DNA of 35,319 nucleotides from DASWJZ01 sp038211615 (GCA_038211615.1 JBBQVL010000047.1:1-35319); one strand, 5' to 3'; shown: positions 16,572-24,084, counted from the stretch's first letter. Notes: generated from the sequence alone by a model not told the origin. Made by a program: numbers and translations.

Positions 16572-17291
16572 CTATCTGAGTGTGCTGTCGGGGACCGTTC
16601 CGCCGGTCCGGAAGGCGCCGCCCGACACGATGGCCGTTGATATGTGCGCCAGCAGCGCATCAATTGCGGTCCGGAGTTCGACGTCGCGCAGATCGCCACC
16701 GAGAGAGTGCTCGAGCGCCAGCGCCTCGGCGCCGACCCGATGGAAGCCGGACGCGGCTGCCGCGTTGGCCAGCCGGATTGCGATCTGCCTGATGTTGACC
16801 AGGCCATCCAGCCGATCAGCGCCGGCTGCGAGGCCCGTCATGCAGCCGGCAAGCTCGGCCGCATATCCCTGCGCCCGGCCGAGAAAGTCCTCTCTGACGG
16901 CTTCCAGGCCCGATGGCCTGGGCTTCAGGGCCTTCCGCACCACCTCGACCAGCACCGCTGCCTCAAACGGCTTCGCGAGCACGCCGGCGACGCCAAGCGA
17001 CGCCAGATGCGCGAGTTCGCGCGCGTGCGCCCTGCCGCTCATGAAGACGATCGGGATGGATGCGGTATTTCGATCCATGCGCAGCTTGGCGAGTGTCGCG
17101 AGACCGTCCATGCCCGGCATCACGTCATCGAGCAGCATGAGATCGGGACGCCAGTCGCGAGCGGCCGCCAGCGCTTCTTCGCCTGACGCGCAACTCCGCA
17201 CCGTCATCTGCGGGTCGAATTCCAGCGACAGCCGAACGACTTCCCTGACGTCCGGTTCGTCATCGACATGCATGATTCGCGCTGCGGGCAT
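16572..17291 (-). CDS. Response regulator with REC domain and degenerate Hpt-like C-terminus
   Basis: The 239-residue protein has a receiver domain at about 1-120: acidic pair Asp10/Asp11, phospho-acceptor Asp55 in DLMLLDDVMPGMDG, Ser85 and Lys107 (LAKPF). No DNA-binding domain is seen. The C-terminal half (about 130-225) looks like a four-helix Hpt-type module (RQIAIRLANAAAASGF followed by a second helix with ALALEHSL), but the position where Hpt domains carry the phospho-accepting His in an AHxLKG motif reads AIRLAN, so the His is missing. A role as a phosphorelay modulator or single-domain-like sink is inference. No partner kinase is nearby. The ATG at 17291 follows a very G-rich Shine-Dalgarno that lies inside a hairpin. 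Confidence 0.85.
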   Translation of the reverse strand: MPAARIMHVDDEPDVREVVRLSLEFDPQMTVRSCASGEEALAAARDWRPDLMLLDDVMPGMDGLATLAKLRMDRNTASIPIVFMSGRAHARELAHLASLGVAGVLAKPFEAAVLVEVVRKALKPRPSGLEAVREDFLGRAQGYAAELAGCMTGLAAGADRLDGLVNIRQIAIRLANAAAASGFHRVGAEALALEHSLGGDLRDVELRTAIDALLAHISTAIVSGGAFRTGGTVPDSTLR

Positions 17292-17295
17292 TTGC

Positions 17296-17312
17296 GTCCC
17301 CCCCTCGGGGAC
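17296..17312 (-). promoter_or_regulatory. Hairpin occluding the Shine-Dalgarno of the response regulator gene
   Basis: Read on the minus strand, GTCCCC pairs with GGGGAC (6 bp) around a 5-nt loop GAGGG, and the seven-G run that serves as Shine-Dalgarno falls in the loop and 3' arm, ending 6 nt before the ATG. Folding would mask ribosome binding. Functional control is inference. Confidence 0.4.
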
Positions 17313-17490
17313 TGCTCAAAGGCCGCTAGCCGCGAACCGAAAACCGGTGCGCGGGCGTGTCTTGCGATGCAAACTTCAGAATCGCCTTTGGACTGGATAC
17401 AACTACCCGTACCAGCCAGAGAATGTTGAGCAGTATCGCTCACTGTCAGCGGTTGAATGGACCCGCCGTTAATTCTTTTTATCGAGATCG

Positions 17491-18197
17491 TTAGCCGGCT
17501 TCGTCTTGAGTGGGGCGAGAGGCTCCTGGTGGATTTACTCCAAGATGGTCGTACAGAACAACGTTCAGCAAGGAGCTGTGCACTTCGATGCCGCCATTGT
17601 ATTCAATGAAACCGAGTCGCCTGAACTTGTTCATGAAGAAGCTGACCCGGGACCGAGTAGTTCCGATCATCTCCGCCAACGTCTCCTGACTGATCTTCGC
17701 AATTACCGTCTCCGGCTTTCCTTCCTTGCCGAAGTTGGCGAGCAACAACAGCAGGCGGGCGAGGCGCTTTTCGCTCGAATTGAAAGCTGGTCGACGAGGT
17801 CCGCCTCGACGCGAATGGCGCGGCTCAGAAGGTGGGCGATGAACAATTCCGAGAAAGACGGTTCACGTTGCAGAACGTCGATGACCACCGCCTTGTCGAG
17901 GCGCACAATGGTTGAGTCTGCCATCGCCACCACCGTCGCGATGCGTTGAGGCTGGCCGGCGAGGCATCCCTCCCCGAAGAAGTCGCTCGCCCCCAGGATC
18001 GCCACCACCGCCTCCTTCCCTTGCTCCGAGACGACGACGATCTTCACCTTCCCCTTCTGCAAGTAGTAGACCGCGTCGGCGGGATCGCCCTGCGCGAAGA
18101 CGATTTCCGACTTCAGGTATTTTGCAATCGTGTGGCCGTTGCCGACCAGAGCAAGGAATTTCTTTGGATCGAATGCGGCACGTTGTTTTGAAGCCAT
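17491..18197 (-). pseudogene. Crp/Fnr-family transcriptional regulator, interrupted by a -1 base frameshift
   Basis: The 5' part (from the ATG at 18197) encodes a cyclic-nucleotide-binding-type domain: KYLKSEIVFAQGDPADAVYY, GKEAVVAILGASDFFGEGCL, and the dimer helix up to RVEADLVDQL. There the frame derails into SIRAKSASPACCCC. The other frame supplies the expected continuation, FNSSEKRLARLLLLLANFGK, then the winged helix-turn-helix ISQETLAEMIGTTRSRVSFF. One missing T (an A on the plus strand) at about 17783-17785 explains it: CTTTC where CTTTTC would restore the frame. Repaired, the protein would have 235 residues, a normal Crp length. It is either a genuine inactivating mutation or a homopolymer sequencing error. 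A good ribosome-binding site (GGGGGA) precedes the ATG. Confidence 0.85.
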
Positions 18198-18413
18198 GCA
18201 AATCCCCCAGGCGCTGTTGCGCGCCGCAGCAAAGTATCACGATTTTCGAGTCCGACCGCCAAACAATAGAAGATTGAAAAAGACCTTTTGCTTAGGCGGC
18301 TTACATTTCGCGCTGAAAACTTCGCATTTGGTAATGATAAATGAGGGACAATCGAGGGCACTGATCAATTTTGTACAGAACTTGCATTGCGACGCGTCTT
18401 AACCCGAAGATGT

Positions 18414-18452
18414 CCGGGCGCCCCTCAAGTCCTATCATCCCCCAGCGCCCGG
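18414..18452. repeat. 8-bp inverted repeat between crp-like gene and GST gene
   Basis: CCGGGCGC (18414-18421) and GCGCCCGG (18445-18452) form a perfect 8-bp stem around a 23-nt loop, adjacent to the 12-bp hairpin at 18457-18489. It lies between the end of the GST gene and the 5' region of the Crp-like gene. It may be part of a composite termination region. Confidence 0.4.
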
Positions 18453-18456
18453 TCCA

Positions 18457-18489
18457 GGACCTCGGCTGATTCACCGGCAGCCGAGGTCC
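18457..18489 (-). terminator. Perfect 12-bp hairpin downstream of the GST gene
   Basis: GGACCTCGGCTG and CAGCCGAGGTCC pair perfectly around a 9-nt loop. It lies 6 bp past the GST stop codon on the minus strand, the right place to end the arsR-SRPBCC-GST transcript. There is no following U-tract, so it may act as an RNA 3'-end stabiliser or in Rho-assisted termination rather than as a classical intrinsic terminator. Confidence 0.55.
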
Positions 18490-18495
18490 ACATTG

Positions 18496-19188
18496 CTATT
18501 CGATCACGTCTTTGATCGCCTTCCCGAGCTGCGGCTTCGTCTCGACCGGATAAAACTTGAAGTAGGGCTCGGCCTCCGAAAGCACCCGCGCGAAGGAGGG
18601 GCGCGCCCTCAAGCGGTCGAGGTAGCGCGGCAAGTTCTGCAGCGCCGCATCGAAGGGAACCAGCGTCGTCGCATAGGCGAGCGCCGGCGCCGCGGCGCAA
18701 TCGACCAGCGAGAAATCACTGCCCATCGCCCAGTCCTTCGACCCGATCTCGCGATCGAGCAGCGCATAGGCTTGGCGAATCTGCTGCTCCGCCTGGTCCA
18801 CCCCGAACGGGTCGGTCTTTCCGGCGGGACGGATGCGGTCGCCGACCATCTTCTGCATCGGCTCGTGGACGTAGTGATCGAAGACGCGATCCCACATGCG
18901 GGTTCGCCACGCGGCCGCGAAATCGGCCGGCACGAACCGCGTCGGGCCGGGATACACGCCGTCGAGATACTCGATGATGACGGTCGCCTCCGCGATCGTG
19001 CAGCCCTTTGCGTCATCGCGGAGCACGGGGAATTTCGACAGCGGCCAGAGCTTCGCGAAGTTCGCGCGCGAATCCGCGTCGCCGAGGTCTACGATGTGCG
19101 GCTCGAAGGGCGTGTCGTTCTCGTAGAGCGCGATGAGCGCCTTCCAGCAGAACGACGCGAGCGGGTGGTAGTAGAGTGTCAGCGACAT
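18496..19188 (-). CDS. Glutathione S-transferase family protein
   Basis: A 230-residue cytosolic GST-like protein. The N-terminal thioredoxin-fold domain (about 1-80) shows SLTLYYHPLASFCWKALIAL, the cis-proline motif KFPVL and AEATVIIEYLDG, where the usual Glu-Ser of the glutathione site reads Glu-Ala. The C-terminal helical domain (about 90-205) has the SDFSLVDCAAAPAL capping-box motif. The substrate is unknown; conjugation or reduction of electrophiles is the family expectation. It starts 12 bp downstream of the SRPBCC gene with AGGA upstream of the ATG, so it is the third gene of a probable arsR-SRPBCC-GST operon. The perfect hairpin at 18457-18489 follows its stop. Confidence 0.9.
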   Translation of the reverse strand: MSLTLYYHPLASFCWKALIALYENDTPFEPHIVDLGDADSRANFAKLWPLSKFPVLRDDAKGCTIAEATVIIEYLDGVYPGPTRFVPADFAAAWRTRMWDRVFDHYVHEPMQKMVGDRIRPAGKTDPFGVDQAEQQIRQAYALLDREIGSKDWAMGSDFSLVDCAAAPALAYATTLVPFDAALQNLPRYLDRLRARPSFARVLSEAEPYFKFYPVETKPQLGKAIKDVIE

Positions 19189-19200
19189 CGGAAGGTCCTG

Positions 19201-19674
19201 TCAGGTGTTGGTGGATTGGCGTTTGAGCTCCGCGCCGAGCTGGTCCAGCAGGTCGTTCGTGCCGCGCTCGCGGTCGCCGGAATTGTCGTAGCCATCGAGG
19301 AAGGCGCCCTGCTCGGTGAAGGTGAGCAGGGTACGTTTGCCCGCGGGCTTCATCTCCACCGTTGCGAGCGAGACGGATATCCGCCGGTCGGCGAGGTGCA
19401 TGTCGTAGGCGACGATGATGCGCTCGTTCGGCACGATGTCCTGGTAGCGGGCGTCGTAGGTGTGGGTTGGCCCGCCTGGCGGTCCGCCACTGCTCCGCTC
19501 GCGGCCGCCGACGCGGAAGTCGAGTTCGTATCCGCCGTCCGCCCATTCGCCCGGCCCGACGAACCAGCGCCGTTTGGCGACGGGGTCGGACCAGGCGGCG
19601 AAGACGCGGGCAGGGGAGGCGTCGTAGGTGCGCTCGATGACGAAGGTTGCGTGCGTGACGGATCGCGCGGCCAT
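19201..19674 (-). CDS. SRPBCC (AHSA1-like) family protein
   Basis: A 157-residue START/Bet v1-fold protein of the activator of Hsp90 ATPase homologue (AHSA1-like) group. Typical motifs are FVIERTYDASPARVFAAWSD, KRRWFVGPG, YELDFRVGG and TLLTFTEQGAFLDGYDN, with the C-terminal helix NDLLDQLGAEL. Such proteins bind hydrophobic ligands; the ligand here is unknown. The frame is open far upstream, but the family N-terminus is at the ATG at 19674, 2 bp after the arsR stop. The pairing of an ArsR-type repressor with an AHSA1-type SRPBCC gene is a widespread arrangement. Confidence 0.9.
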   Translation of the reverse strand: MAARSVTHATFVIERTYDASPARVFAAWSDPVAKRRWFVGPGEWADGGYELDFRVGGRERSSGGPPGGPTHTYDARYQDIVPNERIIVAYDMHLADRRISVSLATVEMKPAGKRTLLTFTEQGAFLDGYDNSGDRERGTNDLLDQLGAELKRQSTNT

Positions 19675-19676
19675 CT

Positions 19677-20024
19677 CTACTCCCTGGCTTTCGTGTCTTC
19701 GGGCTGCTCGGCGAGGAATGTTCCGAGGCGGTCGAGACGGCGCTCCCAGCTTGTCCGCCGCGAGGCGATCCACTGCTCCGCGGTTCGGAGCGCCTTTGGC
19801 TCGACGCGGCTGGTGCGGACGCGCCCGACCTTCTCCGACTTCACCAGTCCGCTCGCCTCCAGCACCTGCAGGTGCTGCACGACCGCGGAGAGCGACATCG
19901 CGAGAGGTACGGCCAGCTCGCTGACGGATGCCGGTCCACGGCAGAGCCGCTCCAGCATCGACCGCCGGCCGGCATCCGCCATCGCCTGGAACATCAGATC
20001 GAGCGGGTTCGAATACTGAAGCAT
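19677..20024 (-). CDS. ArsR-family (winged helix) transcriptional regulator
   Basis: A 115-residue HTH regulator of the ArsR/SmtB fold. The segment SMLERLCRGPASVSELAVPLAMSLSAVVQHLQVLEASGLVKSEKVGR contains the recognition helix (about 41-57), followed by the beta-wing. The metal-binding ELCVCDL motif of classical ArsR is absent, so it probably responds to an organic ligand or to no metal. It heads the arsR-SRPBCC-GST operon (gaps of 2 and 12 bp). A palindrome ACTTAAGT sits just before the ATG and overlaps the predicted -10 box, which would suit autorepression. The predicted transcription start falls at or next to the ATG, so the mRNA may be leaderless. Confidence 0.9.
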   Translation of the reverse strand: MLQYSNPLDLMFQAMADAGRRSMLERLCRGPASVSELAVPLAMSLSAVVQHLQVLEASGLVKSEKVGRVRTSRVEPKALRTAEQWIASRRTSWERRLDRLGTFLAEQPEDTKARE

Positions 20025-20026
20025 TC

Positions 20027-20058
20027 ACTTAAGTATCATGGCGCGCGGGCTCGGGCAA
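20027..20058 (-). promoter_or_regulatory. Promoter and operator-like palindrome of arsR-SRPBCC-GST
   Basis: On the minus strand TTGCCC (20053-20058), a 17-bp spacer and TACTTA (20030-20035) form a good sigma-70-type promoter. The perfect palindrome ACTTAAGT (20027-20034) overlaps the -10 box. The expected start point is within a base or two of the ATG at 20024. Assignment of the palindrome to ArsR is inference. Confidence 0.5.
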
Positions 20059-20153
20059 TAGAGGCCGAGGCCGGCATCGCTCTCGCACGGTGCGCGACGA
20101 AGCGACCCGTTTGACCGGCACTTCGTTCCGCGTAAGCATCGCGCGGTGGAATC

Positions 20154-20492
20154 ATGTGGGGCCGCATGGGTCGCAAAGCCTTCTTCGCGTCGCTCGCCGT
20201 CACGCTGGTGCTTGCCGCCTGTCAGGGGCCTCCCGGCCCGGCGGGAAAGGACGGCGCGGCCGGCGCACCCGGCAAGGATGGCGCGACCGGGCCGGCCGGC
20301 AAGGATGGCGCCGCGGGCAAGGATGCCCGTGAGATCCGGATGATCTTTTCGGAGACCGAGGCGGACCAGTGCGCGGCCGACGAGGTGATGGTCAGCGTCT
20401 ATTGCCGGGATTTCTCCCCGCCGCGCGCTGTGTCGGGCGGCGCGGTCACCTGCCCTAACGGTGGCCTGGTGCTCGCCTGCCAGCAGCACTAG
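20154..20492 (+). CDS. Small lipoprotein with collagen-like Gly-X-Y repeats
   Basis: A predicted lipoprotein: basic start, hydrophobic helix (AFFASLAVTLVLAAC) and lipobox LAAC, so the mature protein would begin at Cys23 (Cys19 if the second ATG at 20166 is the start). Right after the Cys comes a collagen-like stretch of about 34 residues with GPPGPAGKDG and GAPGKDG units, and then a compact 50-residue domain with four cysteines, including ADQCAADEV and VYCRDF, which could form disulfides. Length is 112 residues (108 from 20166). It is divergent from arsR and upstream of dnaE. Collagen-like tandem units after a lipobox recur in many proteobacterial hypothetical lipoproteins; the function is unknown. 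Confidence 0.75.
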   Translation: MWGRMGRKAFFASLAVTLVLAACQGPPGPAGKDGAAGAPGKDGATGPAGKDGAAGKDAREIRMIFSETEADQCAADEVMVSVYCRDFSPPRAVSGGAVTCPNGGLVLACQQH

Positions 20493-20565
20493 GAGGGGAT
20501 AGAGCCGGCGCGGCTCTGGACGGTCGCGGCCTCCCGGTCCATCTAACGGACGAAAGGGCAGGCGA

Positions 20566-23500
20566 TTGGCGGAAGACCCCGGCTTCATTCATCTGAATTG
20601 CCACTCGGCCTACTCGCTGCTGGAGGGCGCGCTGCCGCTCGCCACGCTGGTGAAGCTCGCAGCGGGCGACGGGATGCCAGCCGTCGGCGTCACCGACACG
20701 GCGAACCTCTTCGGCGCGCTGGAATTTTCGGAGAAGGCAGCGGCCGCGGGCATCCAGCCGATCATCGGCGCCAAGCTGCCGATTCGCTTTGAGGCGGAGG
20801 CGGAGTTCGAGGCGCGGCGGCCCGGGCCGCAGAAGCGCTCGCGCCATGTCGCGCCGCTCTTTCTGCTGGCCTCCACCGACGATGGCTATCGCGGGCTGAT
20901 CAAGCTCGTCACCGACTTCTATCTTGGCGATGCCGGCCGGGCGGAGCCCGTCACGCTCGATATCCTCGCGGCCGCCGCCTCCGGCGTCATCGCGCTCACC
21001 GGCGGCCATGACGACGTCCTCTACCCGATCCTCGCGGCGGGTGATTCCGTGCTCGGAGAGACGCGGATCGAGTCGCTGAAACGCATCTTCGGCGATCGTC
21101 TCTACGTGTCGCTGGAGCGCCACGGCATGGACGTCGAGCGGCAGGCGGAAGCGGCCGTCATCGACCTCGCCTACCGGTTCGACCTGCCGCTCGTCGCGAC
21201 CAACGAGCCGTTCTTTCCGAAGGCGGAAGACTTCGAGGCGCACGATGCGCTCCTCGCCATCGCGGAGGGCCGGCTCCTCTCCAGCGACGACCGCCGCAGG
21301 CTCACGCCGGAGCACCATTTCGCCTCTCGCGCGGAGATGCTGCGGCGCTTCAACGATATTCCGGAGGCACTCGAGAACACGGTCGAGATCGCGCTCCGCT
21401 GCCGCACCCGGCCGCATGTGGTGCAGCCGATCCTGCCGCGCTTCGTGGCGGCCGCGACCGATGCGGAGGCCGCCGGGCGCGAGGAGGCGCTGGAGCTTCG
21501 GCGGCAGGCGGAGGAGGGGCTCACCCGGCGTCTCGCGGCGCACGGTCTTGCGCCGGGCTTCGAGGAAGAGGACTACCGCCAGCGCCTGGAGTTCGAGCTC
21601 GGCGTCATCGCCGCGATGAAATATCCGGGCTACTTCCTGATCGTCGCCGACTTCATCCAGTGGGCGAAGGCATGCGGCATACCTGTCGGACCGGGCCGCG
21701 GCTCGGGCGCCGGGTCCGTCGTCGCCTGGGCGCTGACGATCACCGACCTCGATCCGCTGCGCTTCGGTCTGCTCTTTGAGCGGTTCCTGAACCCCGATCG
21801 CGTGTCGATGCCGGACTTCGACATCGACTTCTGCCAGGAGCGGCGCGACGAGGTGATCACCTACGTCGCCAACCGCTACGGCGCCGACCGCGTCGCACAG
21901 ATCATCACCTTCGGGACGCTGCAGGCGCGCGCCGCGCTTCGCGATGTCGGGCGGGTACTCGAAATGCCCTACGGGCAGGTCGATCGGCTCTGCAAGATGG
22001 TGCCTGCCGATCCCGCCAATCCGGTCACGCTGGCCAAGGCGGTGGAGGACGAGCCGCGCTTCGAGGAGGCGCGCAGGCAGGAGCCGGTGGTCGACCGGCT
22101 GCTGACCGTCGCGATGAAGCTCGAGGGCCTCTACCGGCACGCCTCCACGCACGCCGCTGGCATCGTCATCGGCGACCGGCCGCTGATCGATCTCGTGCCG
22201 CTCTACCGCGACCCGCGCTCGGCGCTGCCCGTCACGCAGTTCAACATGAAGTGGGTCGAGCAGGCCGGGCTGGTCAAATTCGATTTCCTCGGGCTGAAGA
22301 CGCTGACGGTGCTGGAGAAGGCGCTGGCGCTCATCCGCCGCCGCAACATCGAGGTCGACCTTGCGGCGCTGCCGCTCGACGATGCGCCGACCTTCGCGAT
22401 GCTGGCGCGCGGCGAGACGGTCGGCGTGTTCCAGGTGGAAGGGCAGGGGATGCGCCGGGCGCTCGTCGGCATGCGCGCCGACCGGCTGGAAGACCTGATC
22501 GCGCTGGTCGCGCTCTATCGCCCCGGCCCGATGGACAACATCCCGCTCTACAATCGCCGCAAGCACGGCGAGGAGCATGTCGACTATCTGCATCCGCTGC
22601 TCGAGCCGATCCTGAAGGAGACGTACGGCGTCATCATCTACCAGGAACAGGTGATGCAGATCGCGCAGGCGCTCTCCGGCTATACGCTCGGCGAAGCCGA
22701 CCTGCTGCGCCGCGCCATGGGCAAGAAGATCAAGGCGGAGATGGACGCGCAACGCGAGCGCTTCGTCGACGGCGCGGTCGAGCGCGGCGTCGCCTACGCC
22801 GATGCGGTGATGATCTTCGATCTGGTGGCGAAATTCGCGAGCTACGGCTTCAACAAGTCGCACGCCGCCGCTTACGGGCTGATCGCCTACCAGACCGCCT
22901 ATCTGAAGGCGAACTTCCCGGTCGAGTTCCTGGCGGCGTCGATGACGCTCGACATGGGCAACACCGACAAGCTGAACGAATTCCGGCTGGAGGCGCGGCG
23001 GCTCGGCATCGTGGTGGTATCGCCCGACGTCAACAGCTCCGGGGTCGCGTTCGAGGCGGTCGATGGCCGCATCGTCTACGCGCTCGCCGCACTGAAGGGC
23101 GTCGGCACCCACGCGGTGGAGCATCTGGTCGGGGTGCGCGGCGACAAGCCCTTCGCCGACCTTGCCGACTTCGCGCACCGCGTCGATCCGCAGATCGTCA
23201 ACCGCAAGGCGCTCGAATGCCTGGTGCAGGCCGGTGCCTTCGACGGCCTCGATGCGGACCGCGCCAGGCTGTTCGAGAACATCGGCCGTATCCATGCCGC
23301 GGCGCAGGAGCGGAGCGAGCGCACCGCGAGCGGCATCGTCGATCTCTTCGGCGGATCGGGTGAGCCGACGCGGCTGTTCCTGACGCAGGCCGACCCGTGG
23401 CCGCCGGCGGAGCGGCTGCAGCGCGAGTTCGCGGCGATCGGCATGTATCTCAGCGCTCACCCGATCGACGATTACGCGGATCTCGTCCAGTCGCGCGGCG

Positions 23501-24024
23501 GACTGACCTGGAAGGCGTTCCTCGGACAGCTTCGCGCCAACCGCCAGTTCACCGGCCGCATCGCCGCGACGGTCGTGGCGCGGCAGGAACGGCGCACCCG
23601 GACGGGCGGGCGGCTCGGCATCTTCATGCTTTCAGACCCGACGGCGCAGTTCGAGGCGACCGCCTATCAGGAGCGGCTGGCAGAGTGGCGCGACATGCTG
23701 GAGCCCGGGCACTCCGTCTTCGTGCAGATCGGTGGAGAATTCGATCCGGAGACCGAGGAGGTGCGCGCGCGCATCCAGTCGGTCGAGCCGCTCGAGGCGA
23801 TGGCGGCGCGCAAGGCGCAGCAGATCCGCGTGTTCCTCGACGCGCCCGAGCCGATCGAGCGGCTGGCGAGCCGCCTCGACAAGGGGGAGGGGACGGTCTC
23901 CGTCATCGTCATGCTGCAGGGGCGCGAGGTGGAGGTGAAGCTCCCCGGCCAATACCGCGTCACCCCGCAGGTCGCCGGCGCCATCAAGGCGGTGCCGGGC
24001 GTGGTGCACGTCGAGATGGGGTAG
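20566..24024 (+). CDS. dnaE: DNA polymerase III subunit alpha
   Basis: Catalytic subunit of the replicative polymerase, 1152 residues. Domains in order: PHP domain (about 1-280, FIHLNCHSAYSLLEGALPL and GVTDTANLFGALEF), palm and fingers with the catalytic aspartates in PDFDIDF (416-422), VGPGRGSGAGSVVAW, and GFNKSHAAAYGLIAYQTAYL. A helix-hairpin-helix region (AALKGVGTHAVEHLVG) and an OB-fold domain (FTGRIAATVVARQERRTRTG) follow. The PHP motif reads HLNCHS instead of HLHxHS, so one metal ligand is replaced. The start is TTG at 20566, giving (M)AEDPGFIHLNCHS, which matches the family N-terminus; AAAGGGCAGG lies upstream. Confidence 0.95.
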   Translation: MAEDPGFIHLNCHSAYSLLEGALPLATLVKLAAGDGMPAVGVTDTANLFGALEFSEKAAAAGIQPIIGAKLPIRFEAEAEFEARRPGPQKRSRHVAPLFLLASTDDGYRGLIKLVTDFYLGDAGRAEPVTLDILAAAASGVIALTGGHDDVLYPILAAGDSVLGETRIESLKRIFGDRLYVSLERHGMDVERQAEAAVIDLAYRFDLPLVATNEPFFPKAEDFEAHDALLAIAEGRLLSSDDRRRLTPEHHFASRAEMLRRFNDIPEALENTVEIALRCRTRPHVVQPILPRFVAAATDAEAAGREEALELRRQAEEGLTRRLAAHGLAPGFEEEDYRQRLEFELGVIAAMKYPGYFLIVADFIQWAKACGIPVGPGRGSGAGSVVAWALTITDLDPLRFGLLFERFLNPDRVSMPDFDIDFCQERRDEVITYVANRYGADRVAQIITFGTLQARAALRDVGRVLEMPYGQVDRLCKMVPADPANPVTLAKAVEDEPRFEEARRQEPVVDRLLTVAMKLEGLYRHASTHAAGIVIGDRPLIDLVPLYRDPRSALPVTQFNMKWVEQAGLVKFDFLGLKTLTVLEKALALIRRRNIEVDLAALPLDDAPTFAMLARGETVGVFQVEGQGMRRALVGMRADRLEDLIALVALYRPGPMDNIPLYNRRKHGEEHVDYLHPLLEPILKETYGVIIYQEQVMQIAQALSGYTLGEADLLRRAMGKKIKAEMDAQRERFVDGAVERGVAYADAVMIFDLVAKFASYGFNKSHAAAYGLIAYQTAYLKANFPVEFLAASMTLDMGNTDKLNEFRLEARRLGIVVVSPDVNSSGVAFEAVDGRIVYALAALKGVGTHAVEHLVGVRGDKPFADLADFAHRVDPQIVNRKALECLVQAGAFDGLDADRARLFENIGRIHAAAQERSERTASGIVDLFGGSGEPTRLFLTQADPWPPAERLQREFAAIGMYLSAHPIDDYADLVQSRGGLTWKAFLGQLRANRQFTGRIAATVVARQERRTRTGGRLGIFMLSDPTAQFEATAYQERLAEWRDMLEPGHSVFVQIGGEFDPETEEVRARIQSVEPLEAMAARKAQQIRVFLDAPEPIERLASRLDKGEGTVSVIVMLQGREVEVKLPGQYRVTPQVAGAIKAVPGVVHVEMG

Positions 24025-24037
24025 GCCCCGGCGGCCA

Positions 24038-24080
24038 TTGTCGACATACCTTTCGGAGTATATATCTTTAAGAGTATATA
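24038..24080 (+). promoter_or_regulatory. Promoter and repeat operator of the toxin-antitoxin operon
   Basis: TTGTCG (24038-24043), a 17-bp spacer and TATATC (24061-24066) form a clear promoter. The 9-bp direct repeat GAGTATATA occurs at 24056-24064 and 24072-24080, covering the -10 box and the expected start point. The repeat is AT-rich in a GC-rich region and well placed for autorepression by the antitoxin. Confidence 0.6.
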
Positions 24081-24084
24081 GCCA

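Noticed and set aside
17491..17748. The 3' half of the Crp/Fnr gene as an independent 85-residue DNA-binding protein
   Set aside because: Its first ATG falls within the dimer-helix linker (LLLANFGKEG) and has no ribosome-binding site; it reads as the continuation of the upstream frame after a one-base loss.
20224..20330. Repeated GGC/AAGGATGGC units considered as a CRISPR or satellite repeat
   Set aside because: They are Gly-X-Y codons of the collagen-like lipoprotein; the period follows codons and there are no spacers.
20501..20517. AGAGCC/GGCTCT hairpin after the collagen-like lipoprotein as a terminator
   Set aside because: It has a 6-bp stem with no U-tract just before dnaE; too weak to call.
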